A DNA stretch of 64,000 nt from Brevibacillus_H sp041920465 (lineage in GTDB: Bacteria > Bacillota > Bacilli > Brevibacillales > Brevibacillaceae): assembly GCA_041920465.1 (NCBI GenBank), contig JBHGXW010000029.1:43038-107037 (forward strand), written 5' to 3'. A program made the position numbers and the translations under genes. Positions 7,910 through 16,041 of the stretch are shown piece after piece. The notes under the pieces are model-generated. The model had not been told where the DNA came from. It worked only from the letters and a program-made list of their open reading frames with translations, and searched no databases. How positions within the stretch are numbered: position 1 is the first letter of the stretch; each line of letters starts with the position of its first letter.

Positions 7910-8386
7910 ATGCGAATTGGACAAGGCTTTGACGTACATCAACTGGTGGAGGGACGCCCGCTGATCGTTGGCGGAGTCACGATTCCGCATGAAAAAGGTT
8001 TACTGGGGCATTCCGACGCTGACGTATTGCTTCATGCCATTACCGACGCGATTCTGGGAGCGATTGGTGAAGGAGATATCGGCCGTCATTTTCCTGATAC
8101 AGATCCTGCCTTTAAGGATGCAGACAGCCTGAAGCTGCTGCTCCATGTATGGGAGATCGTCAAGCAAAAAGGTTATCGACTGGGGAATGTGGACGCGACA
8201 ATCATTGCCCAGGCGCCGAAGATGGCTCCTCACATTCCGCGCATGAGAGAGATTATTGCGGAAGCGCTGGGGGCAGAAGACTTGTCACAAGTTAACGTGA
8301 AAGCGACAACGACAGAGAAGCTCGGGTTCACCGGACGCGGGGAAGGAATCGCTGCTCAAGCGGTATGCTTGCTTGTCAAGGTATAG
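7910..8386 (+). CDS. ispF: 2-C-methyl-D-erythritol 2,4-cyclodiphosphate synthase
   Basis: Fifth MEP-pathway enzyme: cyclises CDP-ME-2-phosphate and releases CMP. The zinc ligands D8, H10 and H42 (IGQGFDVHQL and LLHAITDA) and the GHSDADVL motif are visible. The 158-aa length fits the homotrimeric enzyme. It is tightly coupled to ispD, and the intervening enzymes (IspE) are encoded elsewhere, as in most Bacillota. Confidence 0.97.
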   Translation: MRIGQGFDVHQLVEGRPLIVGGVTIPHEKGLLGHSDADVLLHAITDAILGAIGEGDIGRHFPDTDPAFKDADSLKLLLHVWEIVKQKGYRLGNVDATIIAQAPKMAPHIPRMREIIAEALGAEDLSQVNVKATTTEKLGFTGRGEGIAAQAVCLLVKV

Positions 8387-8434
8387 ACGAAGGTGTATCA
8401 TGTATGGTTAGAGAATGATAAGGAAGGTGTCGTC

Positions 8435-9916
8435 ATGGCAAACGAATTTCGCCTGCGGTACGCTCCAAGTCCAACCGGACACTTGCATATCGGGGGAGCC
8501 CGTACGGCCTTATTTAATTATCTGTATGCACGACGCAACGGTGGCAAATTCATCGTGCGCATTGAAGATACTGATCAAACCCGCAACGTAGAAAACGCCG
8601 CTGAGAAGCAGATGGAGAATTTGAAGTGGCTCGGCGTTGAATGGGATGAGGGCGTTGACATTGGAGGCCCATATGGACCTTACAGACAGATGGAGCGCCT
8701 CGATATTTATCGGAAATACATAGACCAGCTGCTCGCGGAAGGCAAAGCTTATTACTGTTATGCAACCAAAGAGGAATTGGATGCAGAACGCGAAGAGCAG
8801 ATTGCCCGCGGAGAAACACCTCGTATTTCCGAAAAACACCGGAATGTTACACCGGAACAAAAAGCGAAATTTGAAGCCGAGGGTCGCGTTCCATCGATTC
8901 ATTTCCTTGTGCCTGATGACCGAGTCTACGTGGTTAACGATCTGATTCGCGGCCAGGTTACTTTCGAATCGAAGGAAATGGGTGACTTCGTTATCTGTCG
9001 CCCTGACGGTATTCCAACCTACAACTTTGCCGTGGTCATTGACGATTACCTGATGAAGATCACCCATGTGGCGCGTGGAGAAGAGCATCTTTCCAACACG
9101 CCTCGCCAGTTGATGATTTACGAAGCGTTCGGTTGGGAACCGCCGCAATTTGCCCATCTCGCGCTGATTTTGAACCAAGACGGCAAAAAGATGAGCAAAC
9201 GGGATGAAAGCATTATTCAATTTATCGAACAGTACCGTGATCTCGGGTTCTTGCCGGAAGCAATTGTGAACTTCCTCGTCCTCCTGGGATGGTCGCCGGG
9301 CGGAGAAGAAGAAATCTTCACGAAGGAGAAGCTGATTGACCTGTTCTCCTTTGACCGTGTAAGCAAATCTCCGGCTGTCTTCGATTCAACCAAGATGAAC
9401 TGGATGAATAACTACTACATCAAGCAAAGACCGCTTGAAGATATTTTCCAACTCTGTCTGCCGCACCTGCAAAAAGCGGGATTTGTGGAAGAGCAGCCTT
9501 CCGCTGAAGAACTGGAGCGTGTCCGCGGAATTGTTGCGCTTTATCAGGAGCAAATGTCTTACTGCGCACAGATCGTTCCATTGTCTGCCCTTTTCTTCTT
9601 GGAAGAAGTAGTGTACGATGAAGAGGCCAAGGATGTTTTGAAGGAAGAGCAAGTGCCGGCTGTATTGGATTCTTTCAAGAAACACCTGGAGGCATCGCAA
9701 GAATATACTGTAGATATTATCAATGCTGCACTGAAAGCCGTTCAAAAAGAAACTGGCTACAAGGGCAAAGCGTTGTTTATGCCGATTCGCGTCGCTACCA
9801 CCGGTCAGGCTCACGGTCGCGATTTAGGGCAATCGTTATATCTGATTGGCCGCGAGCAAGTGTTAACGAGAATTAATCGTGTTTTGAAAAATCGCGAAGA
9901 ACTTGTGAATGAATAA
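8435..9916 (+). CDS. gltX: Glutamyl-tRNA synthetase
   Basis: A class I aminoacyl-tRNA synthetase. The HIGH-type motif is HLHIG at 16-20 and KMSKR is in NQDGKKMSKRDES. In most Bacillota this enzyme is non-discriminating and also charges tRNA-Gln for later transamidation; that is family knowledge and not visible here. AAGGAAGGTG precedes the ATG at 8435; an upstream ATG at 8393 would add 14 unrelated residues. The predicted protein is 493 aa. No terminator lies between ispF and gltX. The cysE T-box begins directly after the stop. Confidence 0.96.
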   Translation: MANEFRLRYAPSPTGHLHIGGARTALFNYLYARRNGGKFIVRIEDTDQTRNVENAAEKQMENLKWLGVEWDEGVDIGGPYGPYRQMERLDIYRKYIDQLLAEGKAYYCYATKEELDAEREEQIARGETPRISEKHRNVTPEQKAKFEAEGRVPSIHFLVPDDRVYVVNDLIRGQVTFESKEMGDFVICRPDGIPTYNFAVVIDDYLMKITHVARGEEHLSNTPRQLMIYEAFGWEPPQFAHLALILNQDGKKMSKRDESIIQFIEQYRDLGFLPEAIVNFLVLLGWSPGGEEEIFTKEKLIDLFSFDRVSKSPAVFDSTKMNWMNNYYIKQRPLEDIFQLCLPHLQKAGFVEEQPSAEELERVRGIVALYQEQMSYCAQIVPLSALFFLEEVVYDEEAKDVLKEEQVPAVLDSFKKHLEASQEYTVDIINAALKAVQKETGYKGKALFMPIRVATTGQAHGRDLGQSLYLIGREQVLTRINRVLKNREELVNE

Positions 9917-9919
9917 GGA

Positions 9920-10199
9920 AGCAAAAGCGCAGAACAGGAGAAGTACAATAGGAATGTGTCTCAAGAGAGGATGACAATGGTGAGAGTCGTCTGTCACGCC
10001 CTTTTGGAAATGCACCTGGGAGCTGCCGCCAGAAATACTTGGCTGTTACGGCCATGGAGAGTATGGAAAGGCCGGATGCCCTCCGTTACAGGGTTTTGAG
10101 CGAGGTGCGATATGAGGATTTATCGCCGCCTAAGCAGAGTGGAACCGCGGATTACACCGTCTCTGTGCCTGATTCAGGCATTGGAGGCGGTGTTTTTGC
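9920..10199 (+). promoter_or_regulatory. T-box riboswitch, cysteine specifier (TGC)
   Basis: The canonical T-box sequence TGGAACCGCGG is at 10140-10150. The Stem I AGTA motif is at 9942-9945 and, opposite it, the context GAAATGCACC places a TGC (Cys) specifier at 10011-10013, in the same setting as specifiers in known T-boxes. The leader ends in a strong terminator (10156-10197), with ACCGTCTC pairing with the distal arm before TTTTT. Uncharged tRNA-Cys should stabilise the antiterminator and switch on cysE, cysS and the genes downstream. Confidence 0.92.
10156..10197 (+). terminator. Regulated terminator of the cys T-box
   Basis: A long stem: ACCGtCTC plus TGCCTGA pairs with TCAGGCA plus GAGgCGGT, followed by TTTTT. 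Its 5-prime side overlaps the region that would pair with the T-box sequence in the antiterminator. Confidence 0.88.
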
Positions 10200-10243
10200 T
10201 TATTACCAAGATTAGAAATGTAATCTGAAGGAGGGTCATTTTC

Positions 10244-10909
10244 ATGTGGCGAACAATCAGGGAAGATATTGAGGCTGTATTTGAACGTGACCCTGCGGCA
10301 CGCAGCACATTGGAGGTTGTTCTTACCTATGCCGGGCTGCATGCGATATGGGGGCATCGGATCGCTCATTGGCTATGGAAGAAAAAATGGTTTACCTTGG
10401 CTCGAATCGTCTCGCAGCTATTCCGATTCTTTACGTTGATCGAGATCCATCCGGGGGCGACGATCGGCAGAAAGCTGTTTATTGACCACGGAGCAGGTGT
10501 CGTGATTGGAGAAACCTGTGAAATTGGCGATAATGTTACCATCTATCAAGGTGTCACGCTGGGTGGTACAGGAAAAGAAAAAGGGAAACGCCATCCAACC
10601 ATCGGTGACAATGTCATTATTGCTTCGGGAGCAAAGGTGCTGGGATCTTTTAAAATCGGAGACAATTGCAAAATAGGGGCCGGTTCTGTTGTTTTGCAAG
10701 AAGTGCCGCCTAATTCGACTGTAGTAGGGATTCCCGGGAAAATTGTGGTTCAAGACGGAAAACGTGTGACAAGTGACTTTGACCACTGTAATCTGCCGGA
10801 CCCAATTGCCGATATGCTGCGCCAAATGCAGCGTGAAATTGAACAACTCCGCGATGAGCTTCATCAACTGAAGGAGGAAAAAAAGGAAAATGAGCATTCA
10901 GTTATTTAA
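10244..10909 (+). CDS. cysE: Serine O-acetyltransferase
   Basis: Acetylates L-serine from acetyl-CoA, the committed step of cysteine biosynthesis. The 221-aa protein has the N-terminal helical SATase region and then left-handed beta-helix hexapeptide repeats (IGETCEIGDNVTIYQGVTLGG), with catalytic-type His in IDHGAGVVIG and GKRHPTIGDNV. The C-terminus is a charged coiled coil. GGAGGG precedes the ATG. It lies under the Cys T-box, so it is expressed when charged tRNA-Cys is low. Its last 20 bp overlap cysS. Confidence 0.96.
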   Translation: MWRTIREDIEAVFERDPAARSTLEVVLTYAGLHAIWGHRIAHWLWKKKWFTLARIVSQLFRFFTLIEIHPGATIGRKLFIDHGAGVVIGETCEIGDNVTIYQGVTLGGTGKEKGKRHPTIGDNVIIASGAKVLGSFKIGDNCKIGAGSVVLQEVPPNSTVVGIPGKIVVQDGKRVTSDFDHCNLPDPIADMLRQMQREIEQLRDELHQLKEEKKENEHSVI

Positions 10910-12299
10910 CACGCTGACAAGAACAAAAGAAAAGTTTATCCCGCTGGAACCGGGCAAAGTGAAAATGTATGTGTGCGGGCCTACCGTATATAACTATATT
11001 CATATCGGAAATTCGCGTCCAGCGATTATTTTTGATACGGTAAGACGTTACTTGCAATACCGTGGATATGACGTTACTTTCGTGCAAAATATCACAGATG
11101 TAGATGACAAGCTGATTCGGGTCGCGAACGAAGAAGGCACCACTGTTCCTGAAGTGGCTGAACGCTATACCAAGGCGTACAACGAAGACCTGCGCTCACT
11201 CAATGTTATGCCGCCGGATATTCAACCGCGGGTCATGCAGACCATTCCCGAAATAATCGAGTTTGTAGCTGGGTTGATTGAGAAAGGCTATGCGTATGAG
11301 AGTGAAGGCGACGTCTATTTCCGCACCAACAGATTTAAGGAATACGGCAAGCTCTCCCATCAGCCGCTTGATGAATTGCAAGCAGGAGCACGAATTGAAG
11401 TAAGCGAGAAGAAAGAAAACCCGCTCGACTTTGCTCTTTGGAAAAAAGCGAAAGAAGGGGAAATTTTCTGGGACAGCCCATGGGGCAAAGGCCGCCCCGG
11501 TTGGCATATCGAATGTTCTGCCATGGCCTTGAAGTTCTTGGGAGAGTCGATTGATATCCATGCAGGGGGAACAGACCTGGTGTTTCCGCACCATGAAAAT
11601 GAAATCGCTCAATCGGAATGCTTGACCGGCAAGCCGTTTGCCCGCTATTGGCTGCACAACGGGATGCTGAACATCAACAACGAAAAAATGTCCAAATCCC
11701 TCGGCAACTTCCTGCTGCTGAAAGATCTGGTGGCAGAGTATGGCGGCCAGCTGATTCGCTTTTTCCTGTTAACCGGCCATTACCGCGGTCCAATCAATTT
11801 TAGTCAAGATTTGCTGGAACAGGCAGCAAATGGCCTGGAGCGGATCAAGACGGCATTAGCCAACGTGAATCACCGGATGGCTACAGCTCGGGAGGAAGAG
11901 CCTAACGGGGTAGCCGAGGAACAAGAACGGATCATTCAAGGCTTGCGCGAGCGGTTTATTCAAGAGATGGACGATGATTTTAACACTGCCAACGCCATTA
12001 CCGTTTTGTTTGACGTGGTAAAAGAAGCCAATCTCTACCTTCGCTATCCGAACGTCGGAGCCAAACAACTGCAGGCATATCGTGAACTTTTCCTGGAATT
12101 TGGCCAAGTTCTCGGATTAATTTTGGAAGAAAAAGCCGATGACTTGCTTGATGAAGAAGTGGAGCAACTGATTGTTGAACGGACAGAAGCGCGCAAATCA
12201 CGCAACTTCGCAAGAGCGGATGAGATTCGTGATATGCTGCAAGAGAAAGGCATTATTCTCGAAGATACTCCGCAGGGAGTTCGTTGGCGCCGTAAATAA
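10890..12299 (+). CDS. cysS: Cysteinyl-tRNA synthetase
   Basis: Charges tRNA-Cys. The 469-aa class I enzyme has zinc ligand C29 (MYVCGPTVYN), the HIGN signature at 38-41, a central WHIECSAMA zinc-site region and the KMSKS motif (NEKMSKSLGN). Its start lies inside the end of cysE with an AAGGAGG site in that overlap, so translation is probably coupled. The T-box links synthetase and cysteine biosynthesis in one response to Cys starvation. Confidence 0.97.
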   Translation: MSIQLFNTLTRTKEKFIPLEPGKVKMYVCGPTVYNYIHIGNSRPAIIFDTVRRYLQYRGYDVTFVQNITDVDDKLIRVANEEGTTVPEVAERYTKAYNEDLRSLNVMPPDIQPRVMQTIPEIIEFVAGLIEKGYAYESEGDVYFRTNRFKEYGKLSHQPLDELQAGARIEVSEKKENPLDFALWKKAKEGEIFWDSPWGKGRPGWHIECSAMALKFLGESIDIHAGGTDLVFPHHENEIAQSECLTGKPFARYWLHNGMLNINNEKMSKSLGNFLLLKDLVAEYGGQLIRFFLLTGHYRGPINFSQDLLEQAANGLERIKTALANVNHRMATAREEEPNGVAEEQERIIQGLRERFIQEMDDDFNTANAITVLFDVVKEANLYLRYPNVGAKQLQAYRELFLEFGQVLGLILEEKADDLLDEEVEQLIVERTEARKSRNFARADEIRDMLQEKGIILEDTPQGVRWRRK

Positions 12300-12310
12300 G
12301 GAGCATAAGT

Positions 12311-12721
12311 ATGATACGAGAAGAATTGGTACGTGATCCCAAACAATCCAATCCGCTGGTCTGGGCGTTTCTCGGAGATGCCACCTATACACACTGTGTC
12401 CGCTATCATCTGATTGCGCGTGGAATGGTCAAACCGAATCAGCTGCATAAAGAAGCGAAACGGTATGTATCAGCCAAGGCGCAAGCCAACATTTTGCACA
12501 GCCTCATGCCGACGCTTTCGGAAGAAGAACAGCTAGTGGTAAAAAGAGGGCGCAACGCGAAATCGGGATCGGCAGCGAAAAATGCCGATATTGTTGATTA
12601 TCGGCACGCAACCGCTCTTGAGGCATTAATCGGTTACCTGTATTTGCAAGGCGAGGAAGCGCGTATCACAGAAATCATGCAGCAAGCATTTGAGATTGTG
12701 GAAGGAGCACAAGAGGTATGA
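12311..12721 (+). CDS. mrnC: Mini-ribonuclease III
   Basis: A 136-aa RNase III-like catalytic domain without a double-strand-binding domain; in B. subtilis it matures 23S rRNA ends. The signature region NPLVWAFLGDATYTHCVRYHL holds the metal-binding acidic residue, and a second acidic cluster is near ATALEALIGYLYL. AAGGAG precedes the ATG. It is followed by rlmB with a 4-bp overlap, so two rRNA-maturation genes are coupled. Confidence 0.93.
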   Translation: MIREELVRDPKQSNPLVWAFLGDATYTHCVRYHLIARGMVKPNQLHKEAKRYVSAKAQANILHSLMPTLSEEEQLVVKRGRNAKSGSAAKNADIVDYRHATALEALIGYLYLQGEEARITEIMQQAFEIVEGAQEV

Positions 12722-13473
12722 GTGAAGAATGGATTATCGGCAAGAATCCGGTGATAGAGGCCCTCAGATCAGGTAGAACCATCAACAAGATTTGGATTGC
12801 GGAAGGTGTCAACAAGAACCAGATGGGACCGATTATGGGATTGGCCAAAGAGAACGGCGTTGTTGTAACTACCGCTAACCGCAAAAAATTGGACCAACTG
12901 GCTGGCACTGACACTCATCAGGGAGTAATTGCATCCGTTGCCGCTTATGCTTATGCAGAGGTCGAAGATATTCTTGCCAAGGCAAAAGAAAAGAATGAAG
13001 CTCCCTTCCTGCTTATTCTGGATGAATTGGAAGATCCGCACAACCTCGGTTCCATTTTGCGGACAGCAGACGCCGTTGGGGCTCATGGCGTAATCATCCC
13101 CAAAAGGCGCTCGGTAGGCCTGACCGCAACAGTGGCCAAAGCTTCGGCCGGAGCAATCGAATATGTACCGGTTGCGCGGGTTACCAACATCGTCAGAACC
13201 ATCGAGGAGTTGAAGGAGCAAGGCGTTTGGGTGGCGGGAACGGATGCTTCCGCCAAGCAAGATTTCCGTGAAGGGGACTTCACAATTCCGCTTGCGCTGG
13301 TTATCGGCAGCGAAGGCAAAGGCATGAGCCGGCTGGTTCGCGATAACTGCGATTTTCTTTTCCGCCTTCCGATGGTTGGACAAGTTACCTCCTTGAATGC
13401 TTCCGTAGCGGCTGCCCTTCTGATGTATGAGGTGTATCGTGCGAGAAGTCCTTTGCCGTCTCGGGTGAAGTAA
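12718..13473 (+). CDS. rlmB: 23S rRNA (guanosine-2'-O-)-methyltransferase RlmB (SpoU family)
   Basis: A 251-aa SPOUT methyltransferase. All three SpoU motifs are visible: DELEDPHNLGSILRTADA, ALVIGSEGKGMS and LPMVGQVTSLNASVAAAL, which form the knotted SAM site. An N-terminal L30e-like substrate-binding domain (GKNPVIEALRSGR) precedes it. It is encoded between mrnC and yacP, and the ATG overlaps the mrnC stop. Confidence 0.94.
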   Translation: MSEEWIIGKNPVIEALRSGRTINKIWIAEGVNKNQMGPIMGLAKENGVVVTTANRKKLDQLAGTDTHQGVIASVAAYAYAEVEDILAKAKEKNEAPFLLILDELEDPHNLGSILRTADAVGAHGVIIPKRRSVGLTATVAKASAGAIEYVPVARVTNIVRTIEELKEQGVWVAGTDASAKQDFREGDFTIPLALVIGSEGKGMSRLVRDNCDFLFRLPMVGQVTSLNASVAAALLMYEVYRARSPLPSRVK

Positions 13474-13474
13474 G

Positions 13475-13999
13475 ATGGCAAGAAAAAAGGCTAAACAGCT
13501 GCTGATTGTTGATGGATATAACATCATCGGCGCCTGGCCTGAATTGCGCGCGCTCAAGGATGAGGATCGGATGGACGAGGCGCGTGATTTGTTGATTTCC
13601 AAACTCGCGGACTATCAAAGCTTCTCAGGGATCAAAGTGATCGTCGTTTTTGACGCATATACGGTTCCTGGAATCGGCCGGAAACAAAGCGATTACCAAA
13701 TCGAGATTTATTTCACCAAGGAAAAAGAGACGGCGGACGAGAGAATTGAGAAGCTTGTTCACGAGTTCTTTGAAAAAAATCGACAAATTTATGTAGCAAC
13801 CTCAGATTATACCTCGCAAAGGGTGATTTTTGGACAAGGTGCTTTGCGCAAGTCAGCTCGGGAGTTGTTGCTAGACATAGAAAGTGTAGGGAAGGAAATC
13901 GTAGAAAAAGTAAAAGAAACGAATGAAAGCCGCTTTACCACGCGGATCTCCTTAAATGATGAAATCGCGAAAATTTTCGAAAAATGGCGAAGGGAATAA
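13475..13999 (+). CDS. yacP: NYN/PIN-like domain RNase YacP (Rae1-type)
   Basis: A 174-aa NYN-domain protein starting LLIVDGYNIIGAW, with conserved acidic residues (VVFDAYTVPG and a later ATSDYTSQR) typical of metal-dependent nucleases. In B. subtilis YacP (Rae1) is a ribosome-associated endoribonuclease. The start is 1 bp after the rlmB stop with a weak Shine-Dalgarno, so coupling to rlmB is likely. It ends the T-box-controlled operon. Confidence 0.9.
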   Translation: MARKKAKQLLIVDGYNIIGAWPELRALKDEDRMDEARDLLISKLADYQSFSGIKVIVVFDAYTVPGIGRKQSDYQIEIYFTKEKETADERIEKLVHEFFEKNRQIYVATSDYTSQRVIFGQGALRKSARELLLDIESVGKEIVEKVKETNESRFTTRISLNDEIAKIFEKWRRE

Positions 14000-14011
14000 G
14001 CGGCAGATTGG

Positions 14012-14041
14012 TTGACGCTTTTTTATGGGGTCATGTATAAT
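14012..14041 (+). promoter_or_regulatory. Sigma-A promoter for sigH
   Basis: TTGACG (14012-14017), an 18-nt spacer, then a perfect TATAAT (14036-14041), about 70 bp before sigH. In B. subtilis sigH is transcribed by sigma-A and repressed by AbrB; no AbrB site can be defined from sequence alone. Confidence 0.8.
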
Positions 14042-14110
14042 TGTTTTATCTTGGTCGGCTTGGGCTTCCCAAGGTTTTGAAATGGAAAGTGAGTTGTCGG
14101 AGGGATGAAG

Positions 14111-14770
14111 GTGAGTGTTGATCTCAAAGAACAACAGATAAAACAGTATACACAATATGACCTGATGTCCGATGAAGAAGTAGTAGACCTAGTAAGAGAC
14201 AACGACGCCGAAGCCCTTGAGTATCTCATCAACAAGTACAAGAACTTTGTGCGGGCAAAAGCTCGTTCTTATTTTTTGATTGGTGCCGATCGCGAAGATA
14301 TCGTACAAGAAGGAATGATCGGGTTGTACAAATCCATTCGCGATTTTCGGGGAGACAAGCTCACATCGTTCAAAGCGTTTGCCGAGCTTTGTATCACTCG
14401 TCAGATCATTACGGCAATTAAGACAGCAACTCGCCAAAAGCACATTCCGCTCAATTCTTATGTTTCGTTGGACAAGCCGATTTACGATGAAGATTCGGAT
14501 CGTACTCTGCTGGATGTTATCTGCGGAACCAAAGTGACTGATCCGGAAGAATTGTTTATTAATCGCGAAGAGTTTGATGATATCGAAGATAAGATGAGTG
14601 AGATCTTAAGTGAGCTGGAGCGTCAGGTATTGATGTTATACCTCGATGGTCGCTCTTACCAGCAAATTGCAGTCGACTTGAAGCGCCACGTCAAATCAAT
14701 TGACAATGCTCTGCAGCGTGTAAAGCGAAAATTGGAACGTTATCTGGAAGGAAGAGAGATTAATCTGTAG
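14111..14770 (+). CDS. sigH: RNA polymerase sigma-H factor
   Basis: A sigma-70-family factor for the transition to stationary phase, competence and early sporulation. Region 2 (YFLIGADREDIVQEGMIG) and the C-terminal region 4 helix-turn-helix (SYQQIAVDLKRHVKSIDNAL) are very close to B. subtilis SigH. GGAGGG at 14099-14104 abuts an ATG at 14105 but sits well for the GTG at 14111, which I prefer (219 aa). Confidence 0.96.
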   Translation: MSVDLKEQQIKQYTQYDLMSDEEVVDLVRDNDAEALEYLINKYKNFVRAKARSYFLIGADREDIVQEGMIGLYKSIRDFRGDKLTSFKAFAELCITRQIITAIKTATRQKHIPLNSYVSLDKPIYDEDSDRTLLDVICGTKVTDPEELFINREEFDDIEDKMSEILSELERQVLMLYLDGRSYQQIAVDLKRHVKSIDNALQRVKRKLERYLEGREINL

Positions 14771-14791
14771 GTGCAGGATTCTCTCTTTTTT
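14753..14791 (+). terminator. Probable terminator at the end of sigH
   Basis: AGAGAGA (14753-14759) in the last sigH codons pairs with TCTCTCT (14780-14786), followed by T residues. The loop is long, so it is weaker than the other terminators in the window. Confidence 0.5.
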
Positions 14792-14897
14792 CTGTGTATA
14801 TGGTATGTATAATTCGCTGTTTTTTGAATATTTCCTGTCATTTATTTAAAATTTTTTTTGATTGAACGATAGGTATAGAATTTGTCAAGATGTTTTG

Positions 14898-14927
14898 TTG
14901 ACACAAAAGTGTGAGATGTGATAAATT
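14898..14927 (+). promoter_or_regulatory. Promoter for rpmG-secE-nusG
   Basis: TTGACA (14898-14903), an 18-nt spacer, then TAAATT (14922-14927). It leaves a leader of about 125 nt that contains two inverted repeats. Confidence 0.7.
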
Positions 14928-14937
14928 GTTTAAGTGG

Positions 14938-14957
14938 CCATAGAATGAATTCTATGG
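14938..14957 (+). repeat. Perfect inverted repeat near the rpmG-secE-nusG transcription start
   Basis: CCATAGAAT, GA, ATTCTATGG forms a 9+2+9 perfect palindrome about 10 nt after the predicted -10 box. It could be an operator or an RNA hairpin at the 5-prime end of the leader. Confidence 0.6.
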
Positions 14958-14973
14958 TTACTTCTTTGAATCG

Positions 14974-15013
14974 ACACGAAAAAAAGTAGCGGTTTTTTCC
15001 GTGTGATTTTTTT
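14974..15013 (+). terminator. Terminator-like hairpin (candidate attenuator) in the rpmG-secE-nusG leader
   Basis: ACACGAAAAAA pairs with TTTTTTC plus CGTGT (one bulge), and the 3-prime arm is followed by GATTTTTTTA. The element lies between the promoter and rpmG in the same orientation, so it would act inside the leader and not at an operon end. Confidence 0.65.
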
Positions 15014-15061
15014 ATTTCTCTTAAATTAATTCAGGTATGAGATGAGATGGAGGTGGCAATG

Positions 15062-15211
15062 ATGCGAGTAAACATTACATTAGCGTGCACCGAGTGCGGT
15101 GAGCGTAACTATATCACCACCAAAAACAAACGTACGAATTCGGAACGCATCGAGATGAAGAAATACTGCTCCCGTGACAAAAAGCATACTGTCCATCGTG
15201 AAACGAAGTAA
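15062..15211 (+). CDS. rpmG: 50S ribosomal protein L33 (49 aa)
   Basis: Matches the start of the secE-nusG operon in other Bacillota. The first zinc pair is present (C9, C12 in CTEC), but the second is incomplete: C36 is followed at the fourth-ligand position by Asp (KYCSRDKKH), so this is neither a full four-Cys form nor a fully Cys-less one. GGAGGTGG precedes two adjacent ATG codons (15059, 15062); I use the second, giving MRVNITLACTEC. Its TAA overlaps the secE ATG by one base. Confidence 0.9.
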   Translation: MRVNITLACTECGERNYITTKNKRTNSERIEMKKYCSRDKKHTVHRETK

Positions 15212-15459
15212 TGGTGGAAGTAACCAAGTCTGGGGGTAGCGATATGGGTTTCCTTTCGAGAATTGGATCCGGATTTCGCCGTAGTGGTGAGTTCTTTGGT
15301 GACGTTTGGTCTGAGTTGAAGAAAGTTCGCTGGCCGAATCGTAAAGAGTTGACAAGCTATACCCTTGTTGTACTTGTTACGGTTTTGCTTCTGGCGATTT
15401 ATTTCTTCGTGATCGACTTGGGCATCTCTCGCTTAATCGATCTGATTTTAGGTAAGTAA
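15211..15459 (+). CDS. secE: Preprotein translocase subunit SecE
   Basis: Small subunit of the SecYEG channel. The conserved amphipathic segment VWSELKKVRWPNRKEL is followed by one membrane helix (YTLVVLVTVLLLAIYFFVIDLG). The ATG at 15211 overlaps the rpmG stop, allowing reinitiation; an in-frame ATG at 15244 with GGGGG upstream would give a shorter 71-aa form beginning MGFLSRIGSG. Both are plausible. Confidence 0.93.
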   Translation: MVEVTKSGGSDMGFLSRIGSGFRRSGEFFGDVWSELKKVRWPNRKELTSYTLVVLVTVLLLAIYFFVIDLGISRLIDLILGK

Positions 15460-15504
15460 TATTCGAAACCTGGGAGGGACGGACGGATTATCGTCCTTGT
15501 GGAT

Positions 15505-16041
15505 ATGGAAAAAGCGTGGTATGTGGTTCATACTTACTCTGGGTATGAAAACAAGGTCAAAACGAATCTGGAAAAACGTGTTGAATCGATGGGGATGGAA
15601 GATAAAATCTTCCGCGTCTTGGTTCCTACCGAAGAGGAGATTGAAACCAAAGACGGCAAAAAACGCACCGTAACGAAGAAAGTGTTCCCAGGTTATGTCC
15701 TTGTTGAAATGGTGATGACCGACGATTCATGGTATGTCGTCCGGAATACACCTGGAGTGACTGGCTTTGTCGGATCCACAGGAGCCGGTTCGAAGCCGAC
15801 AGCGCTGCTTCCGGGAGAAGCAGAAGCGATTCTTCGCCAAATGGGAATCGAATCACCAAAAGTCAGAGTCGATTTTGCTCTGCGCGATATGGTTCGCGTA
15901 AAAGAAGGTCCTTTTGCCGGACGTTCGGGAGAGATTATTGAGATCCAGCCAGACAAACAAAAAGTGCGCGTGCTTGTCGACATCTTCGGTCGTGAAACGC
16001 CTGTAGAATTAGACTTTACGCAAATCGATAAATTGGATTAG
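15505..16041 (+). CDS. nusG: Transcription termination/antitermination factor NusG
   Basis: Binds RNA polymerase and modulates pausing and termination. The NGN domain begins MEKAWYVVHTYSGYENKVK, nearly as in B. subtilis, and the C-terminal KOW domain follows (MVRVKEGPFAGRSGEI). By homology the start is the ATG at 15505 (178 aa), but the only good Shine-Dalgarno (GGGAGGG, 15472-15478) is 26 nt upstream. A GTG at 15499 and an ATT at 15487 are in frame, the latter at ideal spacing. A GGACG/CGTCC hairpin fills the gap. Confidence 0.95.
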   Translation: MEKAWYVVHTYSGYENKVKTNLEKRVESMGMEDKIFRVLVPTEEEIETKDGKKRTVTKKVFPGYVLVEMVMTDDSWYVVRNTPGVTGFVGSTGAGSKPTALLPGEAEAILRQMGIESPKVRVDFALRDMVRVKEGPFAGRSGEIIEIQPDKQKVRVLVDIFGRETPVELDFTQIDKLD

